NCBI GenBank assembly: GCA_964483175.1
Contig: CAZAAT010000005.1
Span: 1-47,374 of the forward strand
DNA from: JAAYHC01 sp964483175
Lineage (GTDB): Bacteria; Bacillota; UBA5301
DNA length: 47,374 bases
Direction: 5' to 3'
Part shown: in pieces, positions 30,985 through 39,129 of the stretch
How the letters are laid out: each line of letters begins with the position of its first letter
Position numbering within the stretch: position 1 is the stretch's first letter
Notes under the pieces: generated by a model
What the model was told of the DNA's origin: nothing
Seen by the model: the letters and a program-made list of their open reading frames with translations, nothing else
The model's database searches: none
Translations under genes and position numbers: made by a program

Positions 30985-32310
30985 ATGAGTCGGCCGAAGT
31001 GGATTCCAAAATTTGATCTTGACCTAAGTCTTTCATCAACTGGGCAACTGGAGCTAGCTGGATGTAATCTAGTTTCGTTGGCTAAAGAGTTTGGAACCCC
31101 ACTATACGTCTACGACGAAGCCGCGCTTCGTAGACGATGCCAACAGTATAAACAGGCTTTTGCTGAATATGAGCCCGGTTATGAAGTTTTATATGCCTCA
31201 AAGGCATTTTTGCCCTTGGCGATGGCTGAATTGATCAACGAAGAAGGCCTTGGTCTTGATATCATGAGTGGCGGAGAGCTATATACCGCCCTTAAAGCGG
31301 GGCTAGCTCCAGACAAAATTTACTTTAATGGAAATAATAAAAGTGCCTTAGAGCTAGAAGAGGCGATTAATGCTGGCATCCGCGGAATTATCGTTGATAA
31401 TCTACTCGAGTTAGAGCGAATTTCTGCCATTGCCAAAGCTAACAATGCTGTCCAGACTGTCCTCCTACGGATTAACCCTGGAGTAGAGGCCCATACCCAT
31501 GAATATATTAAAACGGCCAAGCTCGATAGCAAGTTTGGTTTTTCGCTGATTGACGGCTTGGCTTTGGAGGCTGTTCGCCAAACCCTAGCTGACTCAAACC
31601 TTCATCTATTGGGGTTCCATTGTCACATTGGCTCCCAGATCTTTAGTTTAGACTCCTACGGGGTAGCTATCGAAATTATGATGCAGTTCGCTGCTGAGGT
31701 TAGATCAAAGCTGGGGTATGTTTGGGAAGAACTTAATTTGGGTGGCGGTTTGGGTATCAGGTACGTTCAGACCGATGATCCGCAACCAATTAACTCATTA
31801 ATTGCACAGCTGATTGCTGCCGTTACGGCGGGCTGTGCAAAATACTCACTACCGAAGCCGCGATTGCTGGTGGAACCCGGTCGTTCAATTGTTGGGGAAG
31901 CCGGATTGAGCTTATATACGATCGGAGCATGTAAAACGATTCCTGGCATACGCAACTATATTGCGGTTGATGGCGGTATGTCCGATAATCCCAGAGTAGC
32001 TTTATATCAAGCTAAATACAGTGCTGTGAATGCTTCAAAAGCGAATTTCGTTCCGAATCAGGTTGTCTCAGTCGCTGGGAAATGCTGCGAATCTGGGGAT
32101 ATGTTGATCTGGGATATTTCCTTGGCTTCTCCGGAACCTGATGACGTGCTTGCAGTCTTCTCAACGGGTGCTTATACTTATTCTATGGCCTCTAATTATA
32201 ATCGCTTGCTCCGTCCGGCCGTGGTTTTCTGCCGAGATGGTCGGAGTAAGCTTGTTGTCCGCAGGCAAACTTATGAAGATCTATTAAACTGCGAATTTTC
32301 GCTGAACTGA
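30985..32310 (+). CDS. lysA: Diaminopimelate decarboxylase
   Basis: This 441-residue PLP enzyme converts meso-diaminopimelate to lysine, the last step of lysine synthesis. The PLP lysine is in YASKAF (about residue 72), the phosphate-binding glycines in NLGGGLGI, HCHIGSQI is the family loop, and CCESGDML is the substrate-binding region near 370. ATG 30985 has GAGAGTAGG upstream. It has its own promoter. A related family, carboxynorspermidine decarboxylase, is less likely given CESGD and the length. Confidence 0.94.
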   Translation: MSRPKWIPKFDLDLSLSSTGQLELAGCNLVSLAKEFGTPLYVYDEAALRRRCQQYKQAFAEYEPGYEVLYASKAFLPLAMAELINEEGLGLDIMSGGELYTALKAGLAPDKIYFNGNNKSALELEEAINAGIRGIIVDNLLELERISAIAKANNAVQTVLLRINPGVEAHTHEYIKTAKLDSKFGFSLIDGLALEAVRQTLADSNLHLLGFHCHIGSQIFSLDSYGVAIEIMMQFAAEVRSKLGYVWEELNLGGGLGIRYVQTDDPQPINSLIAQLIAAVTAGCAKYSLPKPRLLVEPGRSIVGEAGLSLYTIGACKTIPGIRNYIAVDGGMSDNPRVALYQAKYSAVNASKANFVPNQVVSVAGKCCESGDMLIWDISLASPEPDDVLAVFSTGAYTYSMASNYNRLLRPAVVFCRDGRSKLVVRRQTYEDLLNCEFSLN

Positions 32311-32320
32311 GGGATAAAAT

Positions 32321-32920
32321 TTGTCACTGTTTGGACTGTTTACGTATGCCTTTGCGTTTTTGTTAGCCCTATCGATGCATGAATTTGCCCATGGTGCTGT
32401 TTCATACCGGCTTGGTGACCCTACCCCGAAATATGCCGGTCGGTTAACGCTGAATCCGCTGGCACATCTTGACTTGATGGGCTCATTGGCTTTCCTGATT
32501 TCTATTCAAGCTGGCATTGGTTTCGGCTGGGCCAAACCGGTGCCGGTTGATCCGCGATACTATCGTGATTATAAAAAAGGTTTGGTTCTGGTCGGATTGG
32601 CCGGTCCATTATCAAACTTCACTTTGGCTTTTGTTTTTTCCCTGTTGTTAAAAATACTGATTAATAACCCTTTCTGGATTCAGTTTCTCTTGATCAACAT
32701 TTTGATCAACATCAGCCTGGGCGTCTTTAACCTGGTACCGATTCCACCCCTGGATGGATCAAAAGTACTCTATGGGCTATTGCCACATCGCTATACTTTT
32801 CGCTGGTATAAGTTCGAACAGTATGGACCATTGATTCTCCTGTTGTTATTGTTTAGCGGGGTAATCCGCCAGATTATTGGACCGATTATAGTGCTTTTAC
32901 AACGCTTTTTCTTAATGTAA
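32321..32920 (+). CDS. Site-2 protease family (M50) membrane metalloprotease
   Basis: This 199-residue protein has five to six membrane helices. The zinc-binding HEFAH lies at about 20-24 within the first helix, and the third ligand in NLVPIPPLDG near 140. Small M50 proteases like this are common in Firmicutes; some activate sigma factors by cutting anti-sigma proteins in the membrane, but no partner is visible here. TTG 32321 has GAGGGA upstream, 10 bases after lysA. Confidence 0.9.
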   Translation: MSLFGLFTYAFAFLLALSMHEFAHGAVSYRLGDPTPKYAGRLTLNPLAHLDLMGSLAFLISIQAGIGFGWAKPVPVDPRYYRDYKKGLVLVGLAGPLSNFTLAFVFSLLLKILINNPFWIQFLLINILINISLGVFNLVPIPPLDGSKVLYGLLPHRYTFRWYKFEQYGPLILLLLLFSGVIRQIIGPIIVLLQRFFLM

Positions 32921-32950
32921 GCAGTACGTACAGGCGAGGTGAGTGGGGCA

Positions 32951-33445
32951 ATGGGATTTTGGGGACAAGTCAGGATTAGAATAAAGCAATTTCACCGGGC
33001 ACTCACAGCCAAAATTGAGCCGGCGGATCGAGAATTTCTCCAGAAATACTTGGTTGACTATGAAAGGGCATTATTTTACCAGATGGACCCCGTTGATCAG
33101 CGTCACTGTCTCGATGTTGCCCAATATGCCTATCAAATAGCAACTGCGCGCGGGTTAGGACCAAAACGGACAATACTGGTCAAAGCAGCTCTTTTACATG
33201 ATGTCGGTAAGATTAGTGGCCAAACTACCTTATTCACTAGAGTTTTTTACGTATTACGCGGTCGATCTGAACGCCAATCTGCCAGCGCAAGAGCGCGAAC
33301 ATTATCCGGCCATGCCCAGCGGGGAGCCCATATGGCAGCGACGTTTGGGATCGATCCCGAAATCGTCGACCTAATCAGAGGCCATCACAGCGAACCGACT
33401 AGTAAGCTTGCTGTTCTTTTACACGAAGCCGACAGTTTGTTTTAA
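32951..33445 (+). CDS. HD-domain hydrolase
   Basis: This 164-residue protein has one HD domain: QRHCLDVAQYA, LLHDVGKI, GHAQRGAHMA and GHHSEP supply the metal-binding histidines and aspartates. Such proteins hydrolyse phosphate bonds in nucleotides; the substrate is unknown. ATG 32951 is chosen because GAGG (32936-32939) lies 11 bases upstream; GTG 32939 overlaps it. It ends 33 bases before scpA. Confidence 0.85.
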   Translation: MGFWGQVRIRIKQFHRALTAKIEPADREFLQKYLVDYERALFYQMDPVDQRHCLDVAQYAYQIATARGLGPKRTILVKAALLHDVGKISGQTTLFTRVFYVLRGRSERQSASARARTLSGHAQRGAHMAATFGIDPEIVDLIRGHHSEPTSKLAVLLHEADSLF

Positions 33446-33478
33446 AATCAAGTTACGCTAAATTAGACGGGAGAGACT

Positions 33479-34246
33479 ATGGAATCAGGTGGTTTTCAGG
33501 TAGATGACGGTCAGAACCAATTCACAATTAAGCTGCCGGTCTTTTCTGGCCCACTAGATCTGCTTCTACATCTAGTACAAAAAGAACAGGTCAGCATCTG
33601 GGACGTTTCTTTAGCTAAAGTCACCGAAGAATATCTGCGCTTCATCGATACAATGCAGGAGCTCAACCTAGAAGTGACCTGTGAGTTTTTAGTGCTTGCC
33701 GCTACCTTGGTTCAAATCAAGGCCAGATCGTTACTTCCAAAACCGACCACCACAGTTGATGAAGCAGAATATGAGACTGAAGAAAGCCTACTCCTTCGGC
33801 TAATTGAATATAAAAAATTCAAAATGGCAGCCGAAAATTTCGCCCTGCGAGCTGAACAAGAAAATGAGGTCTTCACCAAGTCATATTTGGATTCTGCTCT
33901 GCTCGCTCAAGACGAACAACCACTGCCCGCTCCGGAGACTAAGGCAACAATTTGGGATTTGCTCGACATTGTTCAAGAATTATTAGCAGCACAGACTATT
34001 GAAGCAGAAGCAAAACCAAAACCGCAGGTTCCACGCGAATTCGTCTCACTGACCGAGACAATCGTTCGTTTACAACGCCGTTTTCAGGGTGGTTATCGTT
34101 GCTCATTCCGTGATTTGCTGTTGGAAGCCAGAAACAAAGCCGAATTGATAGCAACCTTCCTGGCCAGCTTAGAGTTGGTTAAACTTGGCTTAATTACCAT
34201 CGTTAGAAGCGGCGCTTCAAATATCGAACTATTATCAGAGGGGTAA
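33479..34246 (+). CDS. scpA: Segregation and condensation protein A
   Basis: ScpA is the kleisin that joins the SMC ATPase heads for chromosome segregation. This 255-residue protein has FSGPLDLLLHLVQKEQVSIWDV at the N terminus and the family spacing, with a winged-helix C terminus that binds the SMC head. ATG 33479 has GGGAGAG upstream. scpB follows after 3 bases, the standard pair. Confidence 0.95.
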   Translation: MESGGFQVDDGQNQFTIKLPVFSGPLDLLLHLVQKEQVSIWDVSLAKVTEEYLRFIDTMQELNLEVTCEFLVLAATLVQIKARSLLPKPTTTVDEAEYETEESLLLRLIEYKKFKMAAENFALRAEQENEVFTKSYLDSALLAQDEQPLPAPETKATIWDLLDIVQELLAAQTIEAEAKPKPQVPREFVSLTETIVRLQRRFQGGYRCSFRDLLLEARNKAELIATFLASLELVKLGLITIVRSGASNIELLSEG

Positions 34247-34249
34247 AAA

Positions 34250-34780
34250 GTGAACATCGCTGAAGCAAAAGCAATCCTTGAAGCTTTGATATTTGCGGCT
34301 CCAGAACCAATCACCCTGAGAGACTGTGCTCGCATTTTAGGAATTAGTGAGCGTACAGCCGCTTTACTGATCAGGCAGCTAGATGATGACTATGCTGCCA
34401 GACAAAGCGCTCTCACCATTCGTCAGGTAGCGAAAGGGTATCAAATCTGTACGAAGCCTGAGTACGCAGAATATATTAGGGCTATTGGTCGAACCTCCCG
34501 TAGCCAGAACCTTTCTCCAGCCGCGTTGGAATGCCTAGCAATTGTAGCATACAAACAACCGATAACCCGAGTTGAAATTGATGAGATTAGAGGCGTACGT
34601 TCTGACAGTGCGTTGCAATCTTTGATCGAGCGCGAACTAGTTATGGAAGTTGGCCGCAAAGAAGCTATCGGACGTCCAATCCTTTTTGGCACCACCAACC
34701 GATTTCTCGAAGTCTTTGGTCTTAAAGACTTGGCCGAATTGCCTCCCCTCGAAGAAAACCAGCAAATACTTCTGGAATGA
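34250..34780 (+). CDS. scpB: Segregation and condensation protein B
   Basis: ScpB binds ScpA as a dimer of winged helices in the SMC-ScpAB complex. This 176-residue protein shows ILEALIFAAPEPIT at the N terminus and CLAIVAYKQPITRVEIDEIRGVRSDSAL near 95-122, which is diagnostic. GTG 34250 has GAGGGG upstream inside the scpA end. Confidence 0.95.
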   Translation: MNIAEAKAILEALIFAAPEPITLRDCARILGISERTAALLIRQLDDDYAARQSALTIRQVAKGYQICTKPEYAEYIRAIGRTSRSQNLSPAALECLAIVAYKQPITRVEIDEIRGVRSDSALQSLIERELVMEVGRKEAIGRPILFGTTNRFLEVFGLKDLAELPPLEENQQILLE

Positions 34781-34810
34781 TACAGTAACCTCAGCTAAAT
34801 ACTAACCCTA

Positions 34811-35527
34811 ATGGTATTTCTAGTTAGCTTGCTGATTTTGATCATCGGATGTGTCATTGCCATCTTCTGGCTTCGGCTGGAGATTGGTGTTATTGCTCTG
34901 AAAAACGGTAAAGATGATCAGGTCACCATTGAGATATCGCTGCCACCGCTAATTCATCGGCAAATATCCTATCCGGTAGCAGAATTAGTAGAAAAACAGG
35001 GCCAACCGGCCACTCGCTTTTTACGCAAGGCTGAGGTAGGCCCGCGGCAAGAGTTCGTTTTCACCCTTTCCGAGCAACAACAGTTACTCCAACAAGTGAA
35101 GTCACTCATCCGCCAAATCCGCAAGACAGGATTCCTCAGAATCAAGCACTCCCCTAACCGGCAGCTTAAATGGGTGGCTTTGAGCGCTGCCATCGCCCCA
35201 AACCTACGGATAACCGTCAAGGAATTCACTATGCAGGTCAGAGTTGGATTAGGTGATGCGGCATTAACAGGTATTGGTGTCGGCTTCGCCTGGTCGATGC
35301 TAGGCATAGCAAGTAGCCTGGTTCAACAACACCTTCAGCAATTACGTTTTGCTAGTACACCCCGCATCTCCATTACAGCTGCATTTGACGATTGGCTTAT
35401 TCAGGGTCGACTTCGATGTATAGTCTCACTGCGGGTCGGTGAAATTATCCTTGAGGGTGCCAAACATTTGATCCGATTGCGCACCTTCATGAGGAGGGAC
35501 TCCAGTGGAAACACAACATCCCATTGA
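34811..35527 (+). CDS. DUF2953 membrane protein
   Basis: This 238-residue protein has one N-terminal membrane helix (about 2-22) and a mostly beta domain; it matches the DUF2953 family that regularly precedes ytfJ in Firmicutes. Function unknown. ATG 34811 has no visible ribosome site in the 30 bases between it and scpB, so the start is uncertain; later starts would break the helix. It overlaps ytfJ by 23 bases. Confidence 0.8.
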   Translation: MVFLVSLLILIIGCVIAIFWLRLEIGVIALKNGKDDQVTIEISLPPLIHRQISYPVAELVEKQGQPATRFLRKAEVGPRQEFVFTLSEQQQLLQQVKSLIRQIRKTGFLRIKHSPNRQLKWVALSAAIAPNLRITVKEFTMQVRVGLGDAALTGIGVGFAWSMLGIASSLVQQHLQQLRFASTPRISITAAFDDWLIQGRLRCIVSLRVGEIILEGAKHLIRLRTFMRRDSSGNTTSH

Positions 35528-35960
35528 AGGTTTGATGAAAACTGCTCTCGATAGTATTAAAAACATGGTAGACGTAAATACCATTATGGGCGAGCCCGTT
35601 GAGACTCCAGATGGAAAGGTAATAGTACCGGTATCCCGGGTGACCTTCGGCTTTGCGGCTGGTGGCAGTGAGTTTGACCCTACTGTCAATCCTGGTAAAG
35701 AAGGTAAGAATAGCACCGAGCAAACTGAGACTGGTAAAACGCTTCCTTTTGGCGGTGGTAGTGGTGCTGGGGTATCAATACAACCCATGGGCTTTTTAAT
35801 CGTGGGTGAAGAAGAGACGCGGATTCTCCCCTTAGGTGGCCAAGCAATTTACGACCGGTTGTTGGATCTGGCTCCGAAGTTTATCGACAAGATTAGACAG
35901 AACGGAGCAGATGAACAAGAGGATAAAAAGACAATCAAGTACAAGTCAACAATCAAATGA
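35505..35960 (+). CDS. ytfJ: Spore protein YtfJ (GerW family)
   Basis: This 151-residue protein matches the GerW/YtfJ family, made in the forespore and linked to germination in Bacillus. HPIEGLMKTALDSIKNMVDVN at the N terminus, GEPVETPDGKVIVPVSRVTFGF, then a Gly-rich GGGSGAGVSIQPMGFLIV are typical. GTG 35505 has AGGAGGGA upstream inside the previous gene. A terminator follows. Confidence 0.94.
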   Translation: METQHPIEGLMKTALDSIKNMVDVNTIMGEPVETPDGKVIVPVSRVTFGFAAGGSEFDPTVNPGKEGKNSTEQTETGKTLPFGGGSGAGVSIQPMGFLIVGEEETRILPLGGQAIYDRLLDLAPKFIDKIRQNGADEQEDKKTIKYKSTIK

Positions 35961-35987
35961 AGGCAAAGTTAACTCAGCTTACTGCCG

Positions 35988-36011
35988 AAGGACGGAATTA
36001 CCGTCCTTTTT
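35988..36011 (+). terminator. Rho-independent terminator after ytfJ
   Basis: AAGGACGG and CCGTCCTT (35988-35995, 36001-36008) form a perfect 8-bp stem with a 5-base loop and T tract. Confidence 0.9.
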
Positions 36012-36090
36012 CCATCAATTAGGTAAATCAGTAGGGTTTATTATCCTCTTGTCAGAATAATAAGCATAGCACTTAGTCGGAGTAAAACTT

Positions 36091-36828
36091 ATGCGTCTAC
36101 ACAAATTTCTCGCCCAGCAAGGCGTAGCCTCGCGCCGACAAGCCGAACAATTGATTCAACAAGGACGGGTCAAGGTTAATGGAGTAGTCATCACCCAACT
36201 AGGCACGCAGATTGAGGCAACAGATCTTGTTGAAGTAGATGGCCGCCAAATAAAACCGGTAACCGAGCTCGTCTACTTAGCCCTCAATAAACCGAGCGGT
36301 GTTATCACGAGCGTTCGCGATACCCATAACCGCCCAACGGTTCTCCATTACATTCCCGCCAAATGGCAGCGCTATCGCTTGTTTCCAGTTGGCAGGCTAG
36401 ATTATGATACCGAAGGGTTACTACTGTTAACTAATGACGGAGATTTCACCTACAAACTGACCCATCCGCGTTTTCAGATGCCAAAGACCTATTTGGCTAG
36501 GGTCAAAGGCAAAGTGGGAGAGTCAGCTATTCGCCGACTAAGGACCGGCCTGTTACTTGATGATGGGCCCACACTACCGGCTAAGGTGCGAGTCGTAGAG
36601 GTCAGTGAGAATACTTCACTACTTGAACTGGTTTTGGTTGAAGGACGTAAAAGGCAGGTCAAACGGATGTGTAATGCGGTTGGGCACCCGGTACTTAAGC
36701 TGGTCCGCACCCGCTTTGGAGATATCTCCCTAAAAGGTTTGGAGCGTGGCCAAGTTAGATCGTTAACCCCAGATGAGGTTGCCAATCTGCTAAGACAGGC
36801 TTCTAAAGGAGGACATAACTTTGAGTAA
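36091..36828 (+). CDS. rluB: Pseudouridine synthase RluB/RsuA family
   Basis: This 245-residue enzyme has an N-terminal S4 RNA-binding domain (MRLHKFLAQQGVASRRQAEQ) and a catalytic domain with the conserved Asp in GRLDYDTEGLLLLTNDGD. It should make pseudouridine in 23S rRNA (RluB type), though RsuA (16S) cannot be excluded. The scpAB-ytfJ-rluB linkage is common in Firmicutes and favours RluB. Its end overlaps aroH by 8 bases. Confidence 0.92.
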   Translation: MRLHKFLAQQGVASRRQAEQLIQQGRVKVNGVVITQLGTQIEATDLVEVDGRQIKPVTELVYLALNKPSGVITSVRDTHNRPTVLHYIPAKWQRYRLFPVGRLDYDTEGLLLLTNDGDFTYKLTHPRFQMPKTYLARVKGKVGESAIRRLRTGLLLDDGPTLPAKVRVVEVSENTSLLELVLVEGRKRQVKRMCNAVGHPVLKLVRTRFGDISLKGLERGQVRSLTPDEVANLLRQASKGGHNFE

Positions 36829-37207
36829 AGTGAGGGGAATTCGCGGAGCAACCACCGTCGAAGCCGATTCACCGGCCTTAATTATCGAGGCGACGAAGGA
36901 ATTACTTCAGGCGATGGAGAACAAAAATCAGTTAGTATTAGAGGATATTGCTGCTGCAATTTTTACTACTACCCCCGACTTACGTTCAGTGTATCCGGCT
37001 GTGGCCGCTAGGGAGATGGGTTGGACTAGCGTGCCCCTCTCATGTTTTGCCGAGTTGGAGGTATCGGGTTCACTTCCCAAGTGTATCCGAGTTTTATTAT
37101 TAGTTAATACCGAACATAACCAGGCCCAAATGCAGCATGTCTACTTACGCGGCGCACGGGTTCTCCGCCCGGATTTACTAGGAGGTAGTGCAGTTGAGAA
37201 CAATTAA
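36821..37207 (+). CDS. aroH: Chorismate mutase, AroH type
   Basis: This 128-residue enzyme rearranges chorismate to prephenate for tyrosine and phenylalanine. It belongs to the small beta/alpha trimeric class of B. subtilis AroH: VRGIRGATTVEADSP at the start, TTTPDL, and VYLRGARVLRPDL at the end with the active-site arginine. TTG 36821 has AAAGGAGGA upstream. Its end overlaps the hisC ribosome site. Confidence 0.94.
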   Translation: MSKVRGIRGATTVEADSPALIIEATKELLQAMENKNQLVLEDIAAAIFTTTPDLRSVYPAVAAREMGWTSVPLSCFAELEVSGSLPKCIRVLLLVNTEHNQAQMQHVYLRGARVLRPDLLGGSAVENN

Positions 37208-38300
37208 AGAACTTAGTAGGCGGGAGCTCGACCAAATAAGGCCTTACGAGCCTGGCAAACCTATTGAAGAAGTCAAAGCAGAGTTTGGACTATCGAAGAT
37301 TGTCAAGCTTGCCTCAAATGAAAATCCACTAGGTTCTTCGCCTAAAGCTGTTGCGGCCATAGGTCAAGCCTTAGGCGAATTACATTTCTATCCTGATGCC
37401 AATTCGACCGCATTAAAAGCCGACCTGGCAGCTCGCTTCAACCTTAGCCCGGCTCAGATCGCAATAGGCAACGGATCAGATGAGCTGATCAAACGTTTAG
37501 CCGAGACATTTCTGACCGGAGAAGATGAAATCGTTGTTGCCAAGCCTACCTTTAGTGAATATCGGTTTGCAGCTCAGTTGATGGGGGCGCGTACTTGCGA
37601 GGTTCCTGGCCGGGACGGTTTCCTTGATCTTGAGGGGATGCGCCAGGCGGTCGGTTCAAAGACTAAAATGGTTTTCGTTTGTAACCCTAATAACCCGACC
37701 GGAACCTATGTTTCAAGCCAGCAAATTGAAGACTTTGTCTCCCAATTACCCCAGGATGTTCTCGTGATTTTTGACGAAGCCTACGCCGAATATGCAACCG
37801 CAGCCGACTACAAGAGTGCGCTAAGTCTATTGCCACGTTATGCGAATGTAGTTGTATTACGTACTTTCTCGAAGATTTATGGACTGGCAGCTTTAAGAAT
37901 CGGCTATGCCATGGCTTCTGAAGAGATTATCGGCTTATTGGAGAAAGCACGCGAACCATTCAATGTTAACCGATTAGCTCAAATTGCCGCTCGTGCCGCT
38001 CTTAGTGACGACGAATTTATCATGCGGTCTCGACAGTTAAATAGTGCGGGAATTGATCAGTTGCTAAAGGGGTTTTCTGACTTAGGGTGGGAAGCCTTAC
38101 CTACACAGGGTAATTTCATTTTGGTTGACACAAAATCTGATGCTCGTGCTCTTTTTGAGCAATTATTAGCCAAAGGAGTTATTATCCGGCCTGCAGATAT
38201 TTTTGGGTTACCAAGCTACATTAGGGTTACAGTGGGCACTGAGGAGGAAAACTCTCAGTTTTTACAAGCGGTTTCCGAGATATTTAAAGACCAGGAGTAG
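37194..38300 (+). CDS. hisC: Histidinol-phosphate / aromatic aminotransferase
   Basis: This 368-residue class-I/II PLP aminotransferase has LASNENPLGSS, CNPNNPTGTYV, FDEAYAEY and SKIYGLAALRIGY with the PLP lysine. By sequence it is HisC, but in this aromatic cluster it probably also transaminates prephenate or phenylpyruvate. TTG 37194 is preferred to GTG 37188 because AGGAGG (37180-37185) lies 8 bases before it. No other his gene is near. Confidence 0.92.
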   Translation: MRTIKELSRRELDQIRPYEPGKPIEEVKAEFGLSKIVKLASNENPLGSSPKAVAAIGQALGELHFYPDANSTALKADLAARFNLSPAQIAIGNGSDELIKRLAETFLTGEDEIVVAKPTFSEYRFAAQLMGARTCEVPGRDGFLDLEGMRQAVGSKTKMVFVCNPNNPTGTYVSSQQIEDFVSQLPQDVLVIFDEAYAEYATAADYKSALSLLPRYANVVVLRTFSKIYGLAALRIGYAMASEEIIGLLEKAREPFNVNRLAQIAARAALSDDEFIMRSRQLNSAGIDQLLKGFSDLGWEALPTQGNFILVDTKSDARALFEQLLAKGVIIRPADIFGLPSYIRVTVGTEEENSQFLQAVSEIFKDQE

Positions 38301-38309
38301 TGACGTACG

Positions 38310-39116
38310 ATGAGCTTGGCCAAATTGGCAGAGTGGGGAGAAGAAAAACTTCCAACCGTGATAAAGGTCGGTGAGGTTGAAATTGGCGGTGATAACCCGC
38401 CAGTAATCATCGCCGGCCCTTGTTCTGTCGAAGATCGGGACTCTGCATTATCTTTGGCGGTTGCCCTCAAGCAAGCTGGGGCTCAGCTTTTTCGCGGCGG
38501 TGTTTTCAAACCCCGGACTAGCCCGTACAGTTTCCAGGGCTTAAAAGAAGCAGGTTTGCCGATCTTAGCCGAGATTCGTGCAAAGACCGGTTTACCGATT
38601 GTGAGTGAAGTTCTGGCCCCCGAGCACGTCCCAATCGCCAGCGATTATATTGATATTCTTCAAGTTGGTTCGCGGAACATGCAAAACTTCCCGCTACTCC
38701 AAGCAGTAGGGCGCACCAACAAACCGGTACTACTTAAGCGAGGATTAGCTGCTACGTTAGATGAATGGCTCTTTGCCGCCGAATATATCTTGGCTGAAGG
38801 AAATACACAGGTTATTCTTTGCGAACGAGGGATCAGAACTTTTGAGCCCTCAACCCGAAACACACTGGATATTAGTGCGGTGCCATTAATCAAATTGCGC
38901 AGCCATTTGCCGATAATTGTTGATCCTAGCCATGCTAGCGGACGTTCAGAGCTAGTCATGCCGCTCTCAAAAGCGGCAATCGCCGTTGGGTCTGACGGGA
39001 TAATGGTTGAGGTTCATCAAAATCCCGGACAGGCGTTGTCCGATGGGGCACAGTCCATTACCCTAGAACAGTTTCGGCAGCTAGTCAAGGCTTTACGAAA
39101 GATCGAAATGAGATAA
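38310..39116 (+). CDS. aroF: 3-Deoxy-7-phosphoheptulonate synthase (type I beta)
   Basis: This 268-residue enzyme condenses phosphoenolpyruvate and erythrose 4-phosphate, the first step of aromatic synthesis. It has IAGPCSVE, RGGVFKPRTSPYSFQG, LLKRGL, CERGIRTFE and DPSHASGR. The N-terminal regulatory domain found in some relatives is absent, so feedback control may be missing or external. ATG 38310 has AGGAGTAGTGAC upstream. It lies 13 bases before aroA. Confidence 0.94.
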   Translation: MSLAKLAEWGEEKLPTVIKVGEVEIGGDNPPVIIAGPCSVEDRDSALSLAVALKQAGAQLFRGGVFKPRTSPYSFQGLKEAGLPILAEIRAKTGLPIVSEVLAPEHVPIASDYIDILQVGSRNMQNFPLLQAVGRTNKPVLLKRGLAATLDEWLFAAEYILAEGNTQVILCERGIRTFEPSTRNTLDISAVPLIKLRSHLPIIVDPSHASGRSELVMPLSKAAIAVGSDGIMVEVHQNPGQALSDGAQSITLEQFRQLVKALRKIEMR

Positions 39117-39129
39117 GTATGAGGTAGGC

